This document shows, piece after piece, positions 9,483 through 19,307 of a DNA stretch of 64,000 nucleotides. The position numbers were made by a program, and so were the translations under genes. The notes beneath the pieces were generated by a model. That model was not told the DNA's origin. It made no database searches and saw nothing but the letters and a program-made list of their open reading frames with translations. The stretch's first letter is position 1. Each line of letters begins with the position of its first letter. The stretch comes from Aureliella helgolandensis (GTDB taxonomy: Bacteria > Planctomycetota > Planctomycetia > Pirellulales > Pirellulaceae): NCBI RefSeq assembly GCF_007752135.1, contig NZ_CP036298.1:5828859-5892858 (forward strand), read 5' to 3'.

Positions 9483-10691
9483 ATGAATACCGACTCCTTG
9501 TTAAATATGATTGGTCGCCATGAACCGCTCTTCGAACAAGATGTGGTTCAACATGCAAGCACCATGAATGACGAGATCGCCAACAGTCGATTTCTGGTGG
9601 TTGGTGGAGCGGGTTCCATCGGCAGCGCCGTTGTCCGAGAGCTTTTCGCCCGCAATCCTCGGGCATTGCACGTGATCGATACTTCCGAGAACAACTTGGC
9701 CGAGTTGGTTCGCGATCTGCGAGCTTCGTTAGGTTACATCGAAGGTGACTTTCACGCCTATTGCTTTGACGTATTGGGCTCAGAATTCGATGCATTTTCG
9801 CAACAAGCCTTGGCTCAAGGAACACCTTACGACTATGTCTTAAATTTCTCGGCGCTCAAGCACGTGCGCAGTGAGAAAGACCCCTTCACGTTGATGCGTC
9901 TCATTGATGTCAACATCTTTCTGACTACCAAGCTGCTGGAGTTTGCAAAAGCGGGAGGCGCCAAAAAGTTCTTCTGCGTGTCGACTGATAAGGCAGCGAA
10001 TCCAGTCAACATGATGGGAGGCTCCAAGCGGATCATGGAGATGTTCCTCTTAGGCGAAGCCAGTCCAACGGCCGTTTCCACTGCCCGGTTTGCCAACGTG
10101 GCGTTCTCAGATGGCTCTCTGCCGTTTGCTTGGACGGAACGTATCCAGAAACGTCAACCCATTTCCGCTCCCAACGATATCCGTCGCTATTTTGTGACAG
10201 GTCAGGAAGGAGCCCATCTTTGCCTATTCTCTATCCTGCAAGGCGCAGATCGCGAAATCTACTTCCCAAAATTGAGCCCTCGACTGCATCTCATTACCTT
10301 CGCGGACATGGCGCAGAGGTATTTGGAATCCCTGGGCTACGAACCGTTCATCTGCTCCACCGAAGATGAAGCGCGCAGCCGGGTCGATGAATTGAGTCAA
10401 CAACGCAAGTGGCCGTGCTACTTCTTCACCACCGATACAACGGGTGAAAAGGACTTTGAAGAGTTCTACACCTCTGCCGAAGAAGTGGACTGGGAACGCT
10501 ATGCCGAGATGGGAGTTGTCCGTAACGATGCCTTCTCTAGCCCGGAACAATTGCGAGAATTTGTGGCCAAGATTCAGCATTTGCGAGAGGCGAGGAGCTG
10601 GACCAAAACCGACCTGCTAGACGCGTTTGCAGAATTGTTACCCAATTTTGCTCATAAAGAAACTGGCAAAAACCTCGACAATCGGATGTAA
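9483..10691 (+). CDS. UDP-N-acetylglucosamine 4,6-dehydratase-like (CapD/WbpM type, soluble)
   Basis: 402 residues without membrane segments, so like PglF C-terminal domains or LegB and not the membrane-bound WbpM. It has the NAD-binding VVGGAGSIGSAVV near residue 38, FSALKHVRSEKDP, and the active-site region STDKAANPVNMMGGSKR. As in WbpM/CapD, a Met stands where the usual SDR Tyr is, four residues before the Lys. It should make a UDP-4-keto-6-deoxy sugar for the LegC-like aminotransferase. It is separated from the genes on either side by only 16 and 2 bases. Confidence 0.88.
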   Translation: MNTDSLLNMIGRHEPLFEQDVVQHASTMNDEIANSRFLVVGGAGSIGSAVVRELFARNPRALHVIDTSENNLAELVRDLRASLGYIEGDFHAYCFDVLGSEFDAFSQQALAQGTPYDYVLNFSALKHVRSEKDPFTLMRLIDVNIFLTTKLLEFAKAGGAKKFFCVSTDKAANPVNMMGGSKRIMEMFLLGEASPTAVSTARFANVAFSDGSLPFAWTERIQKRQPISAPNDIRRYFVTGQEGAHLCLFSILQGADREIYFPKLSPRLHLITFADMAQRYLESLGYEPFICSTEDEARSRVDELSQQRKWPCYFFTTDTTGEKDFEEFYTSAEEVDWERYAEMGVVRNDAFSSPEQLREFVAKIQHLREARSWTKTDLLDAFAELLPNFAHKETGKNLDNRM

Positions 10692-10693
10692 TC

Positions 10694-11401
10694 ATGTTGA
10701 AACGACTGTTAGACATCGTCGTCTCTGGGGCGATTTTGCTAGTACTGGCATTGCCGCTGACGATCATCATTGTGATTTTAAAATTGACCGGCGAGCATGA
10801 GGCATTCTATTTCCAGGACCGAATCGGATTTCTGGGTAAGATCATCCAAGTCACTAAATTTGCGACGATGGTTAAGGACAGCCCCAATCTTGGTACCCAA
10901 GACATTACCCTCCGCAACGATCCGCGCGTTCTACCGGTTGGCAAATTCTTGCGAAAAACTAAACTCAACGAGGTTCCTCAGTTCTGGGATGTGTTCGTAG
11001 GCAAGCTCTCGTTGGTAGGCTGGCGGCCCCTAATGCCTAAGGGGTTTGCAGACTATCCACAACATGTGCAACAAGAGATCGTGAAAGTGAAGCCAGGGCT
11101 GACCGGGATAGGTTCGCTCGTCTTCCGCGATGAAGAAGCCATCATTGCCCGGGCTGAGACCGAAGGACGCGACCTGCGTGCCTGTTATCGCGAGGACATC
11201 ATGCCGTACAAAGGCGCGTTGGAAGTCTGGTATGTTGCGCACCAGGGACTATGGACCGATCTGAAGATCTTAGTCGGAACGGCGGTAGCTGTGCTAAAAC
11301 CGGGCTGGACCGGTTACGCCAAGTGGCTGCCCAACCTTCCTCAGCCCGAATCGTCGATAATCCGCGAATACCTGGGGTTGAACTCCACCGAACAGCTATG
11401 A
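10694..11401 (+). CDS. Initiating sugar-phosphate transferase (bacterial sugar transferase family)
   Basis: 235 residues. A single N-terminal hydrophobic helix (residues 8-30) is followed by the catalytic domain with KFATM, KTKLNEVPQFWDVF, KLSLVGWRPLMPK and KPGLTGIGSL. Members move a sugar phosphate from a UDP-sugar to undecaprenyl phosphate and start the repeat unit. The PglC Asp-Glu dyad reads Asn-Glu here, a variant seen in part of the family. It overlaps the exosortase gene by four bases. Confidence 0.9.
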   Translation: MLKRLLDIVVSGAILLVLALPLTIIIVILKLTGEHEAFYFQDRIGFLGKIIQVTKFATMVKDSPNLGTQDITLRNDPRVLPVGKFLRKTKLNEVPQFWDVFVGKLSLVGWRPLMPKGFADYPQHVQQEIVKVKPGLTGIGSLVFRDEEAIIARAETEGRDLRACYREDIMPYKGALEVWYVAHQGLWTDLKILVGTAVAVLKPGWTGYAKWLPNLPQPESSIIREYLGLNSTEQL

Positions 11402-13152
11402 ACACCCTGGAGAAAACTCGTTCGTCTCCCGCCGCAAATCGCTGGTGGGATGAATTCGGGCCGGTGGTACCGCTGGTGGCTGTACTTTCCGCCTTGCCCT
11501 ATGTTTTGGTCTATGGCGCGAACCTCTGGCGTCTACCGCACTATCAGTTCTTTCCAGTGTTGGTCGTTGCGATCGCCTATCTCATTTGGAAGAGGCGTTC
11601 GGGACGTCTGGTTCTAAGTTGGAATGGGCGGGCCGTCCAACTCGTGCTCCTGGTGGGCGGAGTCTTTGGACTTCTCTGTGCGACGATATTTGCCTCTCCG
11701 TGGATGGGCTATTTCGGCTTTGCAATGTGCTTTGCCAGCTGGCTGGCCGGACAACGCGATGGCAACACTCCACGCAGCCTGCTCTACCTGGCAATCCCAG
11801 TGGCTTTGATCTGGCAACCGCCGTACAACACGCTGCTCACGGCGGATACGATACTCATCCAACAATTGCAAGCGCACAGTGCCAGGCTTTCTTCACAGTG
11901 GTTGGATCTACTGGGCTATGCACATCATCAGCCAGGAACGGTCCTTGAGTTTGCCGGTCGCAGTTTTGGCGTAGCAGAGGCATGTAGCGGAATTCAGTCG
12001 TTCTTCGCGGTCCTCTGTTTTGGCGCTTTGCTGGTTGCATTCTTCCGACGCGGCCCCATTCATACCATACTCCTGCTTGCCACGAGTCCGTGTTGGGCAT
12101 TGCTGATGAACACGATTCGCATAACGGCAATTCCCGTCGCCTTTGCCATATTCGAAGTGGATCTTTCGCATGGACTGCTGCACGACCTGCTGGGCTTCGG
12201 CACGATGGCATTGGCACTGGGGCTGCTAGTGAGCACCGATGAACTGCTCGTCAAGTTGACAGAGAGTCTCCAGCCGTATTGTGGAACATGGTGGGGAGAC
12301 GCAGCTGATCGGCGAAGTGACGCCCCTCAAACACACACCCAGCAAGGACCGGGGGAAGTCCCCCCGTCGTCCAGCAGTCAAGGTGAACTCGTCAGCTCAA
12401 GTTCACTCCCCCTCAACGCTGGAGAGACCGTCTACCCACCGTATTTCAAGCCAGCCAACTTGATCTTGCTTGCGCCGATGATGGTATTTTTTGCATTCTG
12501 TTTTGGCATCCAAACCTACGACGTCTCCCAGTCTTGGGGCCAGCAGAAGAAGGTGATTGACTTCTTCCGCGATGAGCCATTGATTGAAATGTCATTTCGT
12601 GATGCACCTGAAAATTTGCTTGGTTGGCCACAGCGCGATTATGTACGCGAGAACCGCGAACGCGGAAACGATGATTTGGGTCAGCGCAGCGATTTATGGT
12701 ACTACGCCGCACCTTTCGGCACCGTATCAATCTCGTTTGACCAAATGTTTCCCGGTTGGCACGAATTGACGCGTTGCTACCGTTCGGCTGGCTGGGAAAT
12801 GACACACCGCTTGTTGCTCGATGAATCTCAAGCGGGAAATTGGCCCATTGTCATGGCTGAGTTTAAACGCGGTGGAGAATTCGGCTACTTATTGTTCTCT
12901 TTGGTGGATCGTTCTGGAAAACCGGTCAAAGCACCCGGGCAATGGAATAAGTGGACGAGCCTGCAAGAACGCTTGACGAACCGCCTAACTCCCGCAGTCC
13001 GCGGGGCTTTGTTTGGGATCGCCGCCTACCAAGTTCAGATCTTTATCCCCTCAGTGCAACCGTTGCCAGAGGACGCGCGCAACGCATCTCTGGAACGCTT
13101 TCTTGCGATCCGTGAAATCCTCTGGGAGGCAGCCGAAGCGCGAATCCCATGA
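11398..13152 (+). CDS. Exosortase with C-terminal EpsI-like domain (intact active site)
   Basis: 584 residues. About eight membrane segments fill residues 20-285. The three exosortase active-site positions are present: Cys196 in AEACSGIQSFF, Arg241 in MNTIRITAIP, and His258/His262 in SHGLLHDLLGF. A membrane segment near residue 355 leads to a periplasmic EpsI-like tail (about 370-580). Exosortases cleave and attach proteins with a C-terminal sorting signal; in planctomycetes a branch named exosortase U is known, and this fits it. The ATG overlaps the sugar transferase stop; a longer frame upstream is unnecessary. No PEP-CTERM-like substrate is encoded in the window. Confidence 0.88.
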   Translation: MNTLEKTRSSPAANRWWDEFGPVVPLVAVLSALPYVLVYGANLWRLPHYQFFPVLVVAIAYLIWKRRSGRLVLSWNGRAVQLVLLVGGVFGLLCATIFASPWMGYFGFAMCFASWLAGQRDGNTPRSLLYLAIPVALIWQPPYNTLLTADTILIQQLQAHSARLSSQWLDLLGYAHHQPGTVLEFAGRSFGVAEACSGIQSFFAVLCFGALLVAFFRRGPIHTILLLATSPCWALLMNTIRITAIPVAFAIFEVDLSHGLLHDLLGFGTMALALGLLVSTDELLVKLTESLQPYCGTWWGDAADRRSDAPQTHTQQGPGEVPPSSSSQGELVSSSSLPLNAGETVYPPYFKPANLILLAPMMVFFAFCFGIQTYDVSQSWGQQKKVIDFFRDEPLIEMSFRDAPENLLGWPQRDYVRENRERGNDDLGQRSDLWYYAAPFGTVSISFDQMFPGWHELTRCYRSAGWEMTHRLLLDESQAGNWPIVMAEFKRGGEFGYLLFSLVDRSGKPVKAPGQWNKWTSLQERLTNRLTPAVRGALFGIAAYQVQIFIPSVQPLPEDARNASLERFLAIREILWEAAEARIP

Positions 13153-14840
13153 GTAAGCAGTCTTCCCCAATTAGCCATGAAACCCTTTCCGGAAAACCAG
13201 CGCGATGGATGGCAGGCATGCCTGCACTCGTGTTTGGCGGACTTGCATTCCTTGTCGCCGTCTACGGTCAATGGATTCTCCCCGCACAATTGCCGACACG
13301 ATATGCGTCGGTCGCCGAGCAACTGCAGGTAAAGTACCAGCAAATTCGGCAACGCGGTGAAACGGCTGATATCGAGCAGCTGCAACGCGTCGCAGGAGAG
13401 ATCGACGTTGTCTACAGTCGACTGACTGCACTCGAAAACGGGAATCCAGCGCGTTACTGGCAATGGGCTAAATTCCAAGATGAACACGCCCAGTTTCTTA
13501 GGCAGAGTCTAGCCTCGCCTTCAGGTTCATTGTCTGAGGCGGCACGTGACGAACTGCAAACCCAAGCTCGCTCCTTCGACGAAAAGGCGCGCAACGTCAT
13601 CGAACAGCTCTCAGTCGGCGAGTCTGAGTTCAAGTCACAAGCGATCCTATGGTCTCTGCGGGGCCAATACGAGAATGGGATCGCGGGAACGGGCATTCCT
13701 AACGCAGCTGCGCTGGCAACCCAGGTAGAACATTTACTTGCAAGCGAAATCGAGGGAATCGACTCGGAACCCAATCGGTTGCTAGTACTGCAGTTGGCGA
13801 TGGAATCGATTTGGGATGCTTACGAATCCGGAACAGACGCTGCGTCAGCGAACAGTGGCACTTTACAAGAACCGTCACCCGCCGGTACAAAACCAGAATT
13901 GCTAGACCAGGCAAAGCTACTGGCTGAGCGGCGAGCGAGAATCCAAAGCGTCTGGGAGACCTACCAGCGTCTGGCCCCCCAACACCCCGAGGCGAAGGTA
14001 CAATGGCAATCTGTCGCGGCAATGCTGTATGCCTTAGGAGCCGAAGGCGCTGTCGCCCCTGAGGCCACCCTCCCCGCCAACGTACGCAGCCTGGTTGCTA
14101 GTAAGGAACAATCCTGGCAGGAACGCTTGGCCGAAATTGAATTGGCTTGCGTTACGGGAGAGTGGGAAGCCGTCGCTTACACACTGTCGCGGCAAGACAC
14201 AAACAACAACGTAGCGGTGCGGGCCGGTGCGGCACGAACGATCTGCCGTCTAGCCGCTTCGGAACTTGCAACAGTGAATTCGGAGTGGCTAGAAAAGTAC
14301 CCCGTTGGATTGAACTTCGCCTGGCAAATCGGAGCGAATTTGCCTGAGTTTCCACAACTGATGTGGGAGGCCGCTATCGAGCTTTCGGGAGGATCAGCAG
14401 CCCCGCTCGTCCTCTCGCCAGGGGTAGCCGACGCGATTGCGGGCAGCAGTAGCAACACCCTGAAGCATACGCTTTTGGCGTTTGCCCGAGCATTGAACGA
14501 CGAATTCGAAGTCTCACGATCGCACTTGGAACTCCTCCATCGGGCTGCGGGAAACCTAACTATGGTTGCCAGAATCGCCTTGACCTATGATCGCCTGCAC
14601 GTCCTCCCCACTCCGGAGATGGACCGCCAAATTGAAACACTGTTGCAACAGTCCACGCAGATTGATGCGCAGGATGGAGCCGCGTGGCTTGCCCTGGGCG
14701 TGATCCAATTGCGAGAGAGCCAAGCCACGGCCGCAGTTGCATCTCTGACCGAGGCCCAGCAACTGTTGGGTAAGGTTCCGGTCGTAGAGCAATATTTGAA
14801 AGTGGCCACCGAAGCATCGCGAACTGCAGCAGACCAATAG
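13149..14840 (+). CDS. Membrane-anchored helical-repeat protein next to exosortase
   Basis: 563 residues. One membrane helix lies at about residues 22-43, followed by an Ala/Glu/Gln-rich all-helical region with TPR-like spacing, clearest in the last 120 residues (DGAAWLALGVIQLRESQ). The N-terminus lacks a cleavable signal, so the protein is likely anchored with most of it outside the cytoplasm. It overlaps the exosortase gene by four bases. A second gene of the same design follows the second exosortase-like gene at 17733, which suggests a two-part module. Function unknown; a scaffold for export or chain assembly is a guess. Confidence 0.75.
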   Translation: MSKQSSPISHETLSGKPARWMAGMPALVFGGLAFLVAVYGQWILPAQLPTRYASVAEQLQVKYQQIRQRGETADIEQLQRVAGEIDVVYSRLTALENGNPARYWQWAKFQDEHAQFLRQSLASPSGSLSEAARDELQTQARSFDEKARNVIEQLSVGESEFKSQAILWSLRGQYENGIAGTGIPNAAALATQVEHLLASEIEGIDSEPNRLLVLQLAMESIWDAYESGTDAASANSGTLQEPSPAGTKPELLDQAKLLAERRARIQSVWETYQRLAPQHPEAKVQWQSVAAMLYALGAEGAVAPEATLPANVRSLVASKEQSWQERLAEIELACVTGEWEAVAYTLSRQDTNNNVAVRAGAARTICRLAASELATVNSEWLEKYPVGLNFAWQIGANLPEFPQLMWEAAIELSGGSAAPLVLSPGVADAIAGSSSNTLKHTLLAFARALNDEFEVSRSHLELLHRAAGNLTMVARIALTYDRLHVLPTPEMDRQIETLLQQSTQIDAQDGAAWLALGVIQLRESQATAAVASLTEAQQLLGKVPVVEQYLKVATEASRTAADQ

Positions 14841-14862
14841 CTTTAGCTGAGAAAGAGCAATA

Positions 14863-15855
14863 TTGAAACGAGCGGTAATCACTGGAATCACAGGCCAAGA
14901 TGGTAGCTATCTCACAGAGCTACTACTTGCCAAGGACTATGAGGTGCATGGAATCGTACGCCGCAGCAGCAGTCTTACTCGCTCGCGCATCGACCACTTA
15001 ACTCGCGACTCGCAGGTCTACGGGGAACGCTTGCATCTTCATTATGCAGACTTGGATGACGCGACAACCATCCGGCGCATTCTTCAGAAGGTCACACCAC
15101 AAGAGGTCTACCATTTAGCAGGCCAGACTCATGTGGCCGTCAGCTTCGAAGTCCCCGAGTCCACTTGTCAATTTGCAGCCATGGGGACGCTGGGATTGTT
15201 GGAGATCCTGCGTGACTGTGACCCCATCCCGAAGTTCTTACATATCAGCAGTAGTGAGATCTTCGGTTCCCCCAAAGAGAGCCCGCAAAATGAATCCACG
15301 CCGCACCGGCCGATAACGCCTTACGGTGTTGCCAAATCCTTCGCGACCGATATGGTCCGAGTCTACCGAGACAGTTTTGAACTCTTTGCCTGCAATGCAA
15401 TCTGTTTCAACCACGAATCGCCACGTCGAGGCGAGTCTTTCGTAACACGGAAGATCACCAATGCCGCGGCTAGAATCAAGCTGGGTTTAGACGATCGATT
15501 GCGACTTGGCAGCTTGGAAGCACAGCGAGATTGGGGATATGCCCCCGACTTCGTTGAAGCTTTTTGGCAAATGTTGCAGGCAGACGAACCGCTCGACCTC
15601 GTGCTCGCCACCGGACAAACCCATCAAGTTCGGGATTGGCTGGATATTGCGTTTAGGCACGTTGGACTCGATTGGAACGATTATGTTGAGTTGGACGAAC
15701 GCTACCTGCGAAAAGCCGACCCACAACGATTGGTTGGTGATTCCAGTTTGGCACACGAGCGAATAGGCTGGAAGCCACGAATCAGCTTTTCCCTAATGGT
15801 CCAACTTATGGTGGACGCGGAATTGCAGTTACTCGACGATCATCGCAGACAGTGA
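14863..15855 (+). CDS. gmd: GDP-mannose 4,6-dehydratase
   Basis: 330 residues, normal length. It begins with the NAD(P)-binding VITGITGQDGSYLTELLL, followed by GIVRRSS, LHYADLDD, YHLAGQTHVAVSFE, the active-site ISSSEIFG, the YGVAKSFA dyad and FNHESPRRGESFVTRKI, which are typical of GMD. It makes GDP-4-keto-6-deoxy-mannose for deoxy-sugars such as rhamnose or fucose. The start codon is TTG with a GAGAAAGAG Shine-Dalgarno just upstream. It overlaps the next gene by four bases. No fucose synthase (fcl) or rmd partner is seen nearby. Confidence 0.92.
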   Translation: MKRAVITGITGQDGSYLTELLLAKDYEVHGIVRRSSSLTRSRIDHLTRDSQVYGERLHLHYADLDDATTIRRILQKVTPQEVYHLAGQTHVAVSFEVPESTCQFAAMGTLGLLEILRDCDPIPKFLHISSSEIFGSPKESPQNESTPHRPITPYGVAKSFATDMVRVYRDSFELFACNAICFNHESPRRGESFVTRKITNAAARIKLGLDDRLRLGSLEAQRDWGYAPDFVEAFWQMLQADEPLDLVLATGQTHQVRDWLDIAFRHVGLDWNDYVELDERYLRKADPQRLVGDSSLAHERIGWKPRISFSLMVQLMVDAELQLLDDHRRQ

Positions 15856-17582
15856 ACATGCAAAACGAAACTATCGAAGAAACCACGGAATCCACTGCAG
15901 CTATTGCACCGATCAGTGCGGCCGCCGGGCCCCTGCGCGTCCTAGTGGATTGGTTAGCTCTGCTTACCTGCTTGGTCCTGCTCCCGATGCTCGGATTGTT
16001 TGCCAGCGATCTATGGCAGCGGACCGACTTTCGCTTTTTTCCGATTGCGATACTAGCATTCCTGTTTTTCGCTTTGCGTAAATTCCGCTTGGTACCTGTG
16101 GAACATCGCTGGCGTTCTTACTGGTCGCTGGGGATTCTAGTTGCCTCATCGTTGGCCGGGCTCGTCTCTGCACTTGCCGTTTCCCCTTGGTTAGCCGGCC
16201 TCGCGGTAACCGGTATGTGCATAGGTTGGGGCCTAGCGCGATTAGGCGACAGTCGCTGGCATGAGATCGTTGGGTGGACGCTGCCACTCTGGGTCCTACT
16301 AGCATTACCCGTCAGCGATGCTGCGGACGTTTCGCAACTGTTGGAATCCAGTACTGCCTCATCGGCGAGCGTTGTTCTGGACGCTCTCAGCATCCCTCAG
16401 CTAGCCATTGGAAATCTCCTACAACTTCGCAGCACCAGTTTGCCAGCCAGCTTGGTTTGCCGTGGCTTGGGAAGCATCTACTTGTTGCTGCTATGCACCA
16501 CACTTCTGTCAATGTTACTGCGACGCAGTTTATGGATTGGAGGCCTGACGGTCCTGTCCCTACCTCTGTGGGCATGGTTCTCTGCAGTTGCACACTTGGT
16601 ATTGGCCGCCTATCTGCTTGAAAGCGATGGACCGAATTTACTGTTTGGCGCCCGCGGGCTGGCAGTTCAAGCAGGATTCCTCGTTGTTACCGTGCTCTTG
16701 ATCTGGGCGTTTCAAATCACACTGAAAAATCTCTTTGCCCCCTTTCAAGCTTATTCGGCAGGACAGCATGGATTGCACTCCTTCTACAGCAGGGTCGTCT
16801 CATGGCCTACCCAAGAAGAGTCGGAACGACCCGGTAAAGGTAAGGAAACCGCTCCCACCGCCGACACCATTAGCAACTCACGAGATCGCCGCATAGAGTT
16901 GATTGGCATTTCAACACTACTAGTCCTCGCGGTCGCCACTGGAATTCTTGCCAACTACGAAGTTTTCGGGCGCAGTGCTGGGAAACGCATGGAACCATTG
17001 CAAATCACGACAGAGGCAATGCAAAGCCATTTTTCCCTCGAGAGCCTGCCCGCGAACTTGCAGGGCATGCAGCGATTGGAGTTCAATAACTTTGAGCGGA
17101 AATCGACTCACTTCTCCCGAAACTTTGGCGCCAAGTGGATCTACGTCGTCGACCAACAACGCGCTGAAATTGTAGTGGAACTGCCCATGCGAGGCTTCTA
17201 CCCCTTAGAGAGCGATTCGTTGACCGTCGTCAGCCGCTTTGCGGAGCCCCGTCAATCCTTCGAGGCGACCATTGAGGGGTTCGGTACTGTCTTGCTCGAT
17301 GACGTCATCGTCCTGGACGATCTTACCGGTCGGTCCTACGTCGGTTATGCAACGCTGACGCTCAATGAGTTCCCCCCATTTCGAACCGCAGTGACAACGG
17401 GCTCCCGCTCGCTCCAGAGCTTAGTCGACTGCGTAAAGTTGCAACCCACCATCATCGCGGTTCGCTTGCTGGTGGAAGGCACGGACCGAACTTCGGAAGA
17501 GGAGCGCGCCACTTATCGACAAATTCTGCTCGAGGTGTGTGAAACGCTGCGTCCCTCTCTTGAACAGCTGAATCCTCGCTAG
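15852..17582 (+). CDS. Exosortase-like membrane protein with degenerate active site and EpsI-like tail
   Basis: 576 residues, same layout as the exosortase at 11398: FFP motif at about residue 62, eight or so membrane segments to residue 290, a further helix near 350 and an EpsI-like outer domain. Ungapped alignment on the Cys region puts Cys203 (LVCRGLGS) at the catalytic Cys, but the Arg position is His248 and the two His positions are Phe265 and Gly269. It is therefore probably not a working transpeptidase. It may be a partner or regulator of the intact enzyme. The homology call comes from layout and spacing, not from a search. Confidence 0.7.
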   Translation: MNMQNETIEETTESTAAIAPISAAAGPLRVLVDWLALLTCLVLLPMLGLFASDLWQRTDFRFFPIAILAFLFFALRKFRLVPVEHRWRSYWSLGILVASSLAGLVSALAVSPWLAGLAVTGMCIGWGLARLGDSRWHEIVGWTLPLWVLLALPVSDAADVSQLLESSTASSASVVLDALSIPQLAIGNLLQLRSTSLPASLVCRGLGSIYLLLLCTTLLSMLLRRSLWIGGLTVLSLPLWAWFSAVAHLVLAAYLLESDGPNLLFGARGLAVQAGFLVVTVLLIWAFQITLKNLFAPFQAYSAGQHGLHSFYSRVVSWPTQEESERPGKGKETAPTADTISNSRDRRIELIGISTLLVLAVATGILANYEVFGRSAGKRMEPLQITTEAMQSHFSLESLPANLQGMQRLEFNNFERKSTHFSRNFGAKWIYVVDQQRAEIVVELPMRGFYPLESDSLTVVSRFAEPRQSFEATIEGFGTVLLDDVIVLDDLTGRSYVGYATLTLNEFPPFRTAVTTGSRSLQSLVDCVKLQPTIIAVRLLVEGTDRTSEEERATYRQILLEVCETLRPSLEQLNPR

Positions 17583-17662
17583 CCTTTCGGTCTCTAATGA
17601 TTCTGGCCTGAAAAGAGGCTCACGGCGGGTTGCGATATCCACCAGCCGCTCAGCTGGAAATC

Positions 17663-17678
17663 TAGCAGCCCGCTGCTA
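17663..17678 (+). other. Short perfect hairpin (TAGCAG-CCCG-CTGCTA)
   Basis: A 6-bp stem with a 4-base loop lies between the exosortase-like gene and its TPR partner. There is no T-run after it, so it is not a standard intrinsic terminator. It could slow ribosomes or protect mRNA, or mean nothing. Confidence 0.4.
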
Positions 17679-17732
17679 AACTGGTTGGGTCCAAGTTCTC
17701 GCTTTAGAACCGAACCTTGTCAGGTTGCTACG

Positions 17733-19259
17733 ATGTTTTACCAAGATCTACTCAATTTCCTCATCGCTTGGTTTCGTACCCGTCAATGGAGGAAGCTCTT
17801 GTGGATTGGCGCCACCGTTTTCTGCCTCCCCATGTTCGGCCTAGGCATCAGTCTTTACGGCGCCACGCTGACACGAAGCCAGATTGCTGGCCGATATCTT
17901 AGCCTCGTCAGTGAAGATGTAGACAGCACCATGGCTGCGGTCGATTCCATCAACAATGAAGATGCTACGGAGGCAACTCAGCAGGAGAAGGAGCTGCTAC
18001 TGGCAGAAAGGAACTTACAGGTTCCCCTTAGACGAATTCTACAACTTGGAAGCTTCAATGAGCGCGCGGTTTTCCTGGTCGCGAATGAATTAGCTCGGCA
18101 AGGGAGACTTCCCACAGCGGTTCGCATGATGCGCGAAATCGCCCCTGCCCAAGGGAAAGGGTTTCCCAAGGGGCATGCCTGGTTGGCCAACTACGAAATG
18201 GCAACTTGGAAAAGTGATAAGACCCAAGCGGAAATATTGCTCAATGACCTGTCCGTCGCCGAATCGGAACTCAAAAACGCGCAACAAGTTCTCGTTTATG
18301 CCAAACTCCTGAACGAATTCGGCAAGCCGAAAGAGGCTCTAAGAATCCTCCGTATTCACGTGCAACAGTATCCCGAATTGAATCTACCCTATGCTGAATT
18401 AGCCAAACAACTCGGTGAACAAGCGGACTTTCGCGATGCGGTGATCGCGGGTCGCGCGGCTGCGGAGAAACGCCTCCAATCTTCAGACGGTAGCGTTAAC
18501 GATGTTGCACAATTAGTAAACCTTGCGTTACTCGACGGAAAAATCGATGATGCCTTAGCTATTGCATCCCGCGGTGTAAAATCTGCCCCCGACGACCAAA
18601 ACTTGAAGCGTATTTTGTCAGAAGTTCTACGATTGAAATACGAAGCCACTTCGCAGACTAGCGTGGCGGATGCACAGTTGAACTTGAGCTATCTCGATGC
18701 GGCACTCAGAGCAGACCCCACCAATCCTGCCGTGATCGACTCTGTCGCTGAGGCAATGGCCCAAGGTCAGAATCTATCCCCCGAGTTGAAGGCTGCGGTG
18801 GAAGCCAGCTTGGCAGATGGGCAGGCCTCCGTCATTACTCACATGCTGGTCGCCAACAACAAGATACGCAACGGAGATTCTGCCGCGGCCATCCCTCACC
18901 TGGAATTGGCTTTGCGCCAAGTCCCAAATTCTTCAACCATCCTGAACAACCTTGCCTTCGCCATCATCAAAGGACAACCCGACCGCGCTGACGAGGCAGC
19001 CGAGATGATCGACAAAGCTCTAAACGCTCCAGAAGCTTCGCAGGCGCAGCGCGCTTCGATGTTCGATACCCAAGGCCAAATCCGACAGCATCAACAGGAT
19101 AATCTGGGAGCGATTGAGAGTTATGAAAAAGCAATCAGCCTCGACAAGGGAAAGATTGCTACGCATGAACGCTTGGCCGAAGTTTACCGAGCCGTTGGTA
19201 TGCCCGACTTGGCGGAAGTACAAATGCGACGCATCAAGCAGCTGACCGATAAGAAATAG
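17733..19259 (+). CDS. Membrane-anchored TPR protein next to exosortase-like gene
   Basis: 508 residues from the chosen ATG (an in-frame ATG at 17685 is 16 codons earlier; the later one is preferred because the helix-forming N-terminus starts there). One membrane helix at about residues 24-43, then tetratricopeptide repeats over most of the protein. Clear units include EALRILRIHVQQYPELNLPYA and ESYEKAISLDKGKIATHERL-like stretches near the end. It resembles the 13149 protein in design: short cytoplasmic N-terminus, one helix, a conserved-looking GRY/TRY segment, then repeats. The 191-bp repeat array begins soon after its stop. Confidence 0.8.
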   Translation: MFYQDLLNFLIAWFRTRQWRKLLWIGATVFCLPMFGLGISLYGATLTRSQIAGRYLSLVSEDVDSTMAAVDSINNEDATEATQQEKELLLAERNLQVPLRRILQLGSFNERAVFLVANELARQGRLPTAVRMMREIAPAQGKGFPKGHAWLANYEMATWKSDKTQAEILLNDLSVAESELKNAQQVLVYAKLLNEFGKPKEALRILRIHVQQYPELNLPYAELAKQLGEQADFRDAVIAGRAAAEKRLQSSDGSVNDVAQLVNLALLDGKIDDALAIASRGVKSAPDDQNLKRILSEVLRLKYEATSQTSVADAQLNLSYLDAALRADPTNPAVIDSVAEAMAQGQNLSPELKAAVEASLADGQASVITHMLVANNKIRNGDSAAAIPHLELALRQVPNSSTILNNLAFAIIKGQPDRADEAAEMIDKALNAPEASQAQRASMFDTQGQIRQHQQDNLGAIESYEKAISLDKGKIATHERLAEVYRAVGMPDLAEVQMRRIKQLTDKK

Positions 19260-19307
19260 CCGTGGTCAGCAGGCACCTGCGACTTGTTGTAACGATTGCG
19301 ATAAACA

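Noticed and set aside
17663-17678. Intrinsic terminator after the second exosortase-like gene
   Set aside because: The stem is only six pairs and no T-run follows, so it is listed only as a hairpin.
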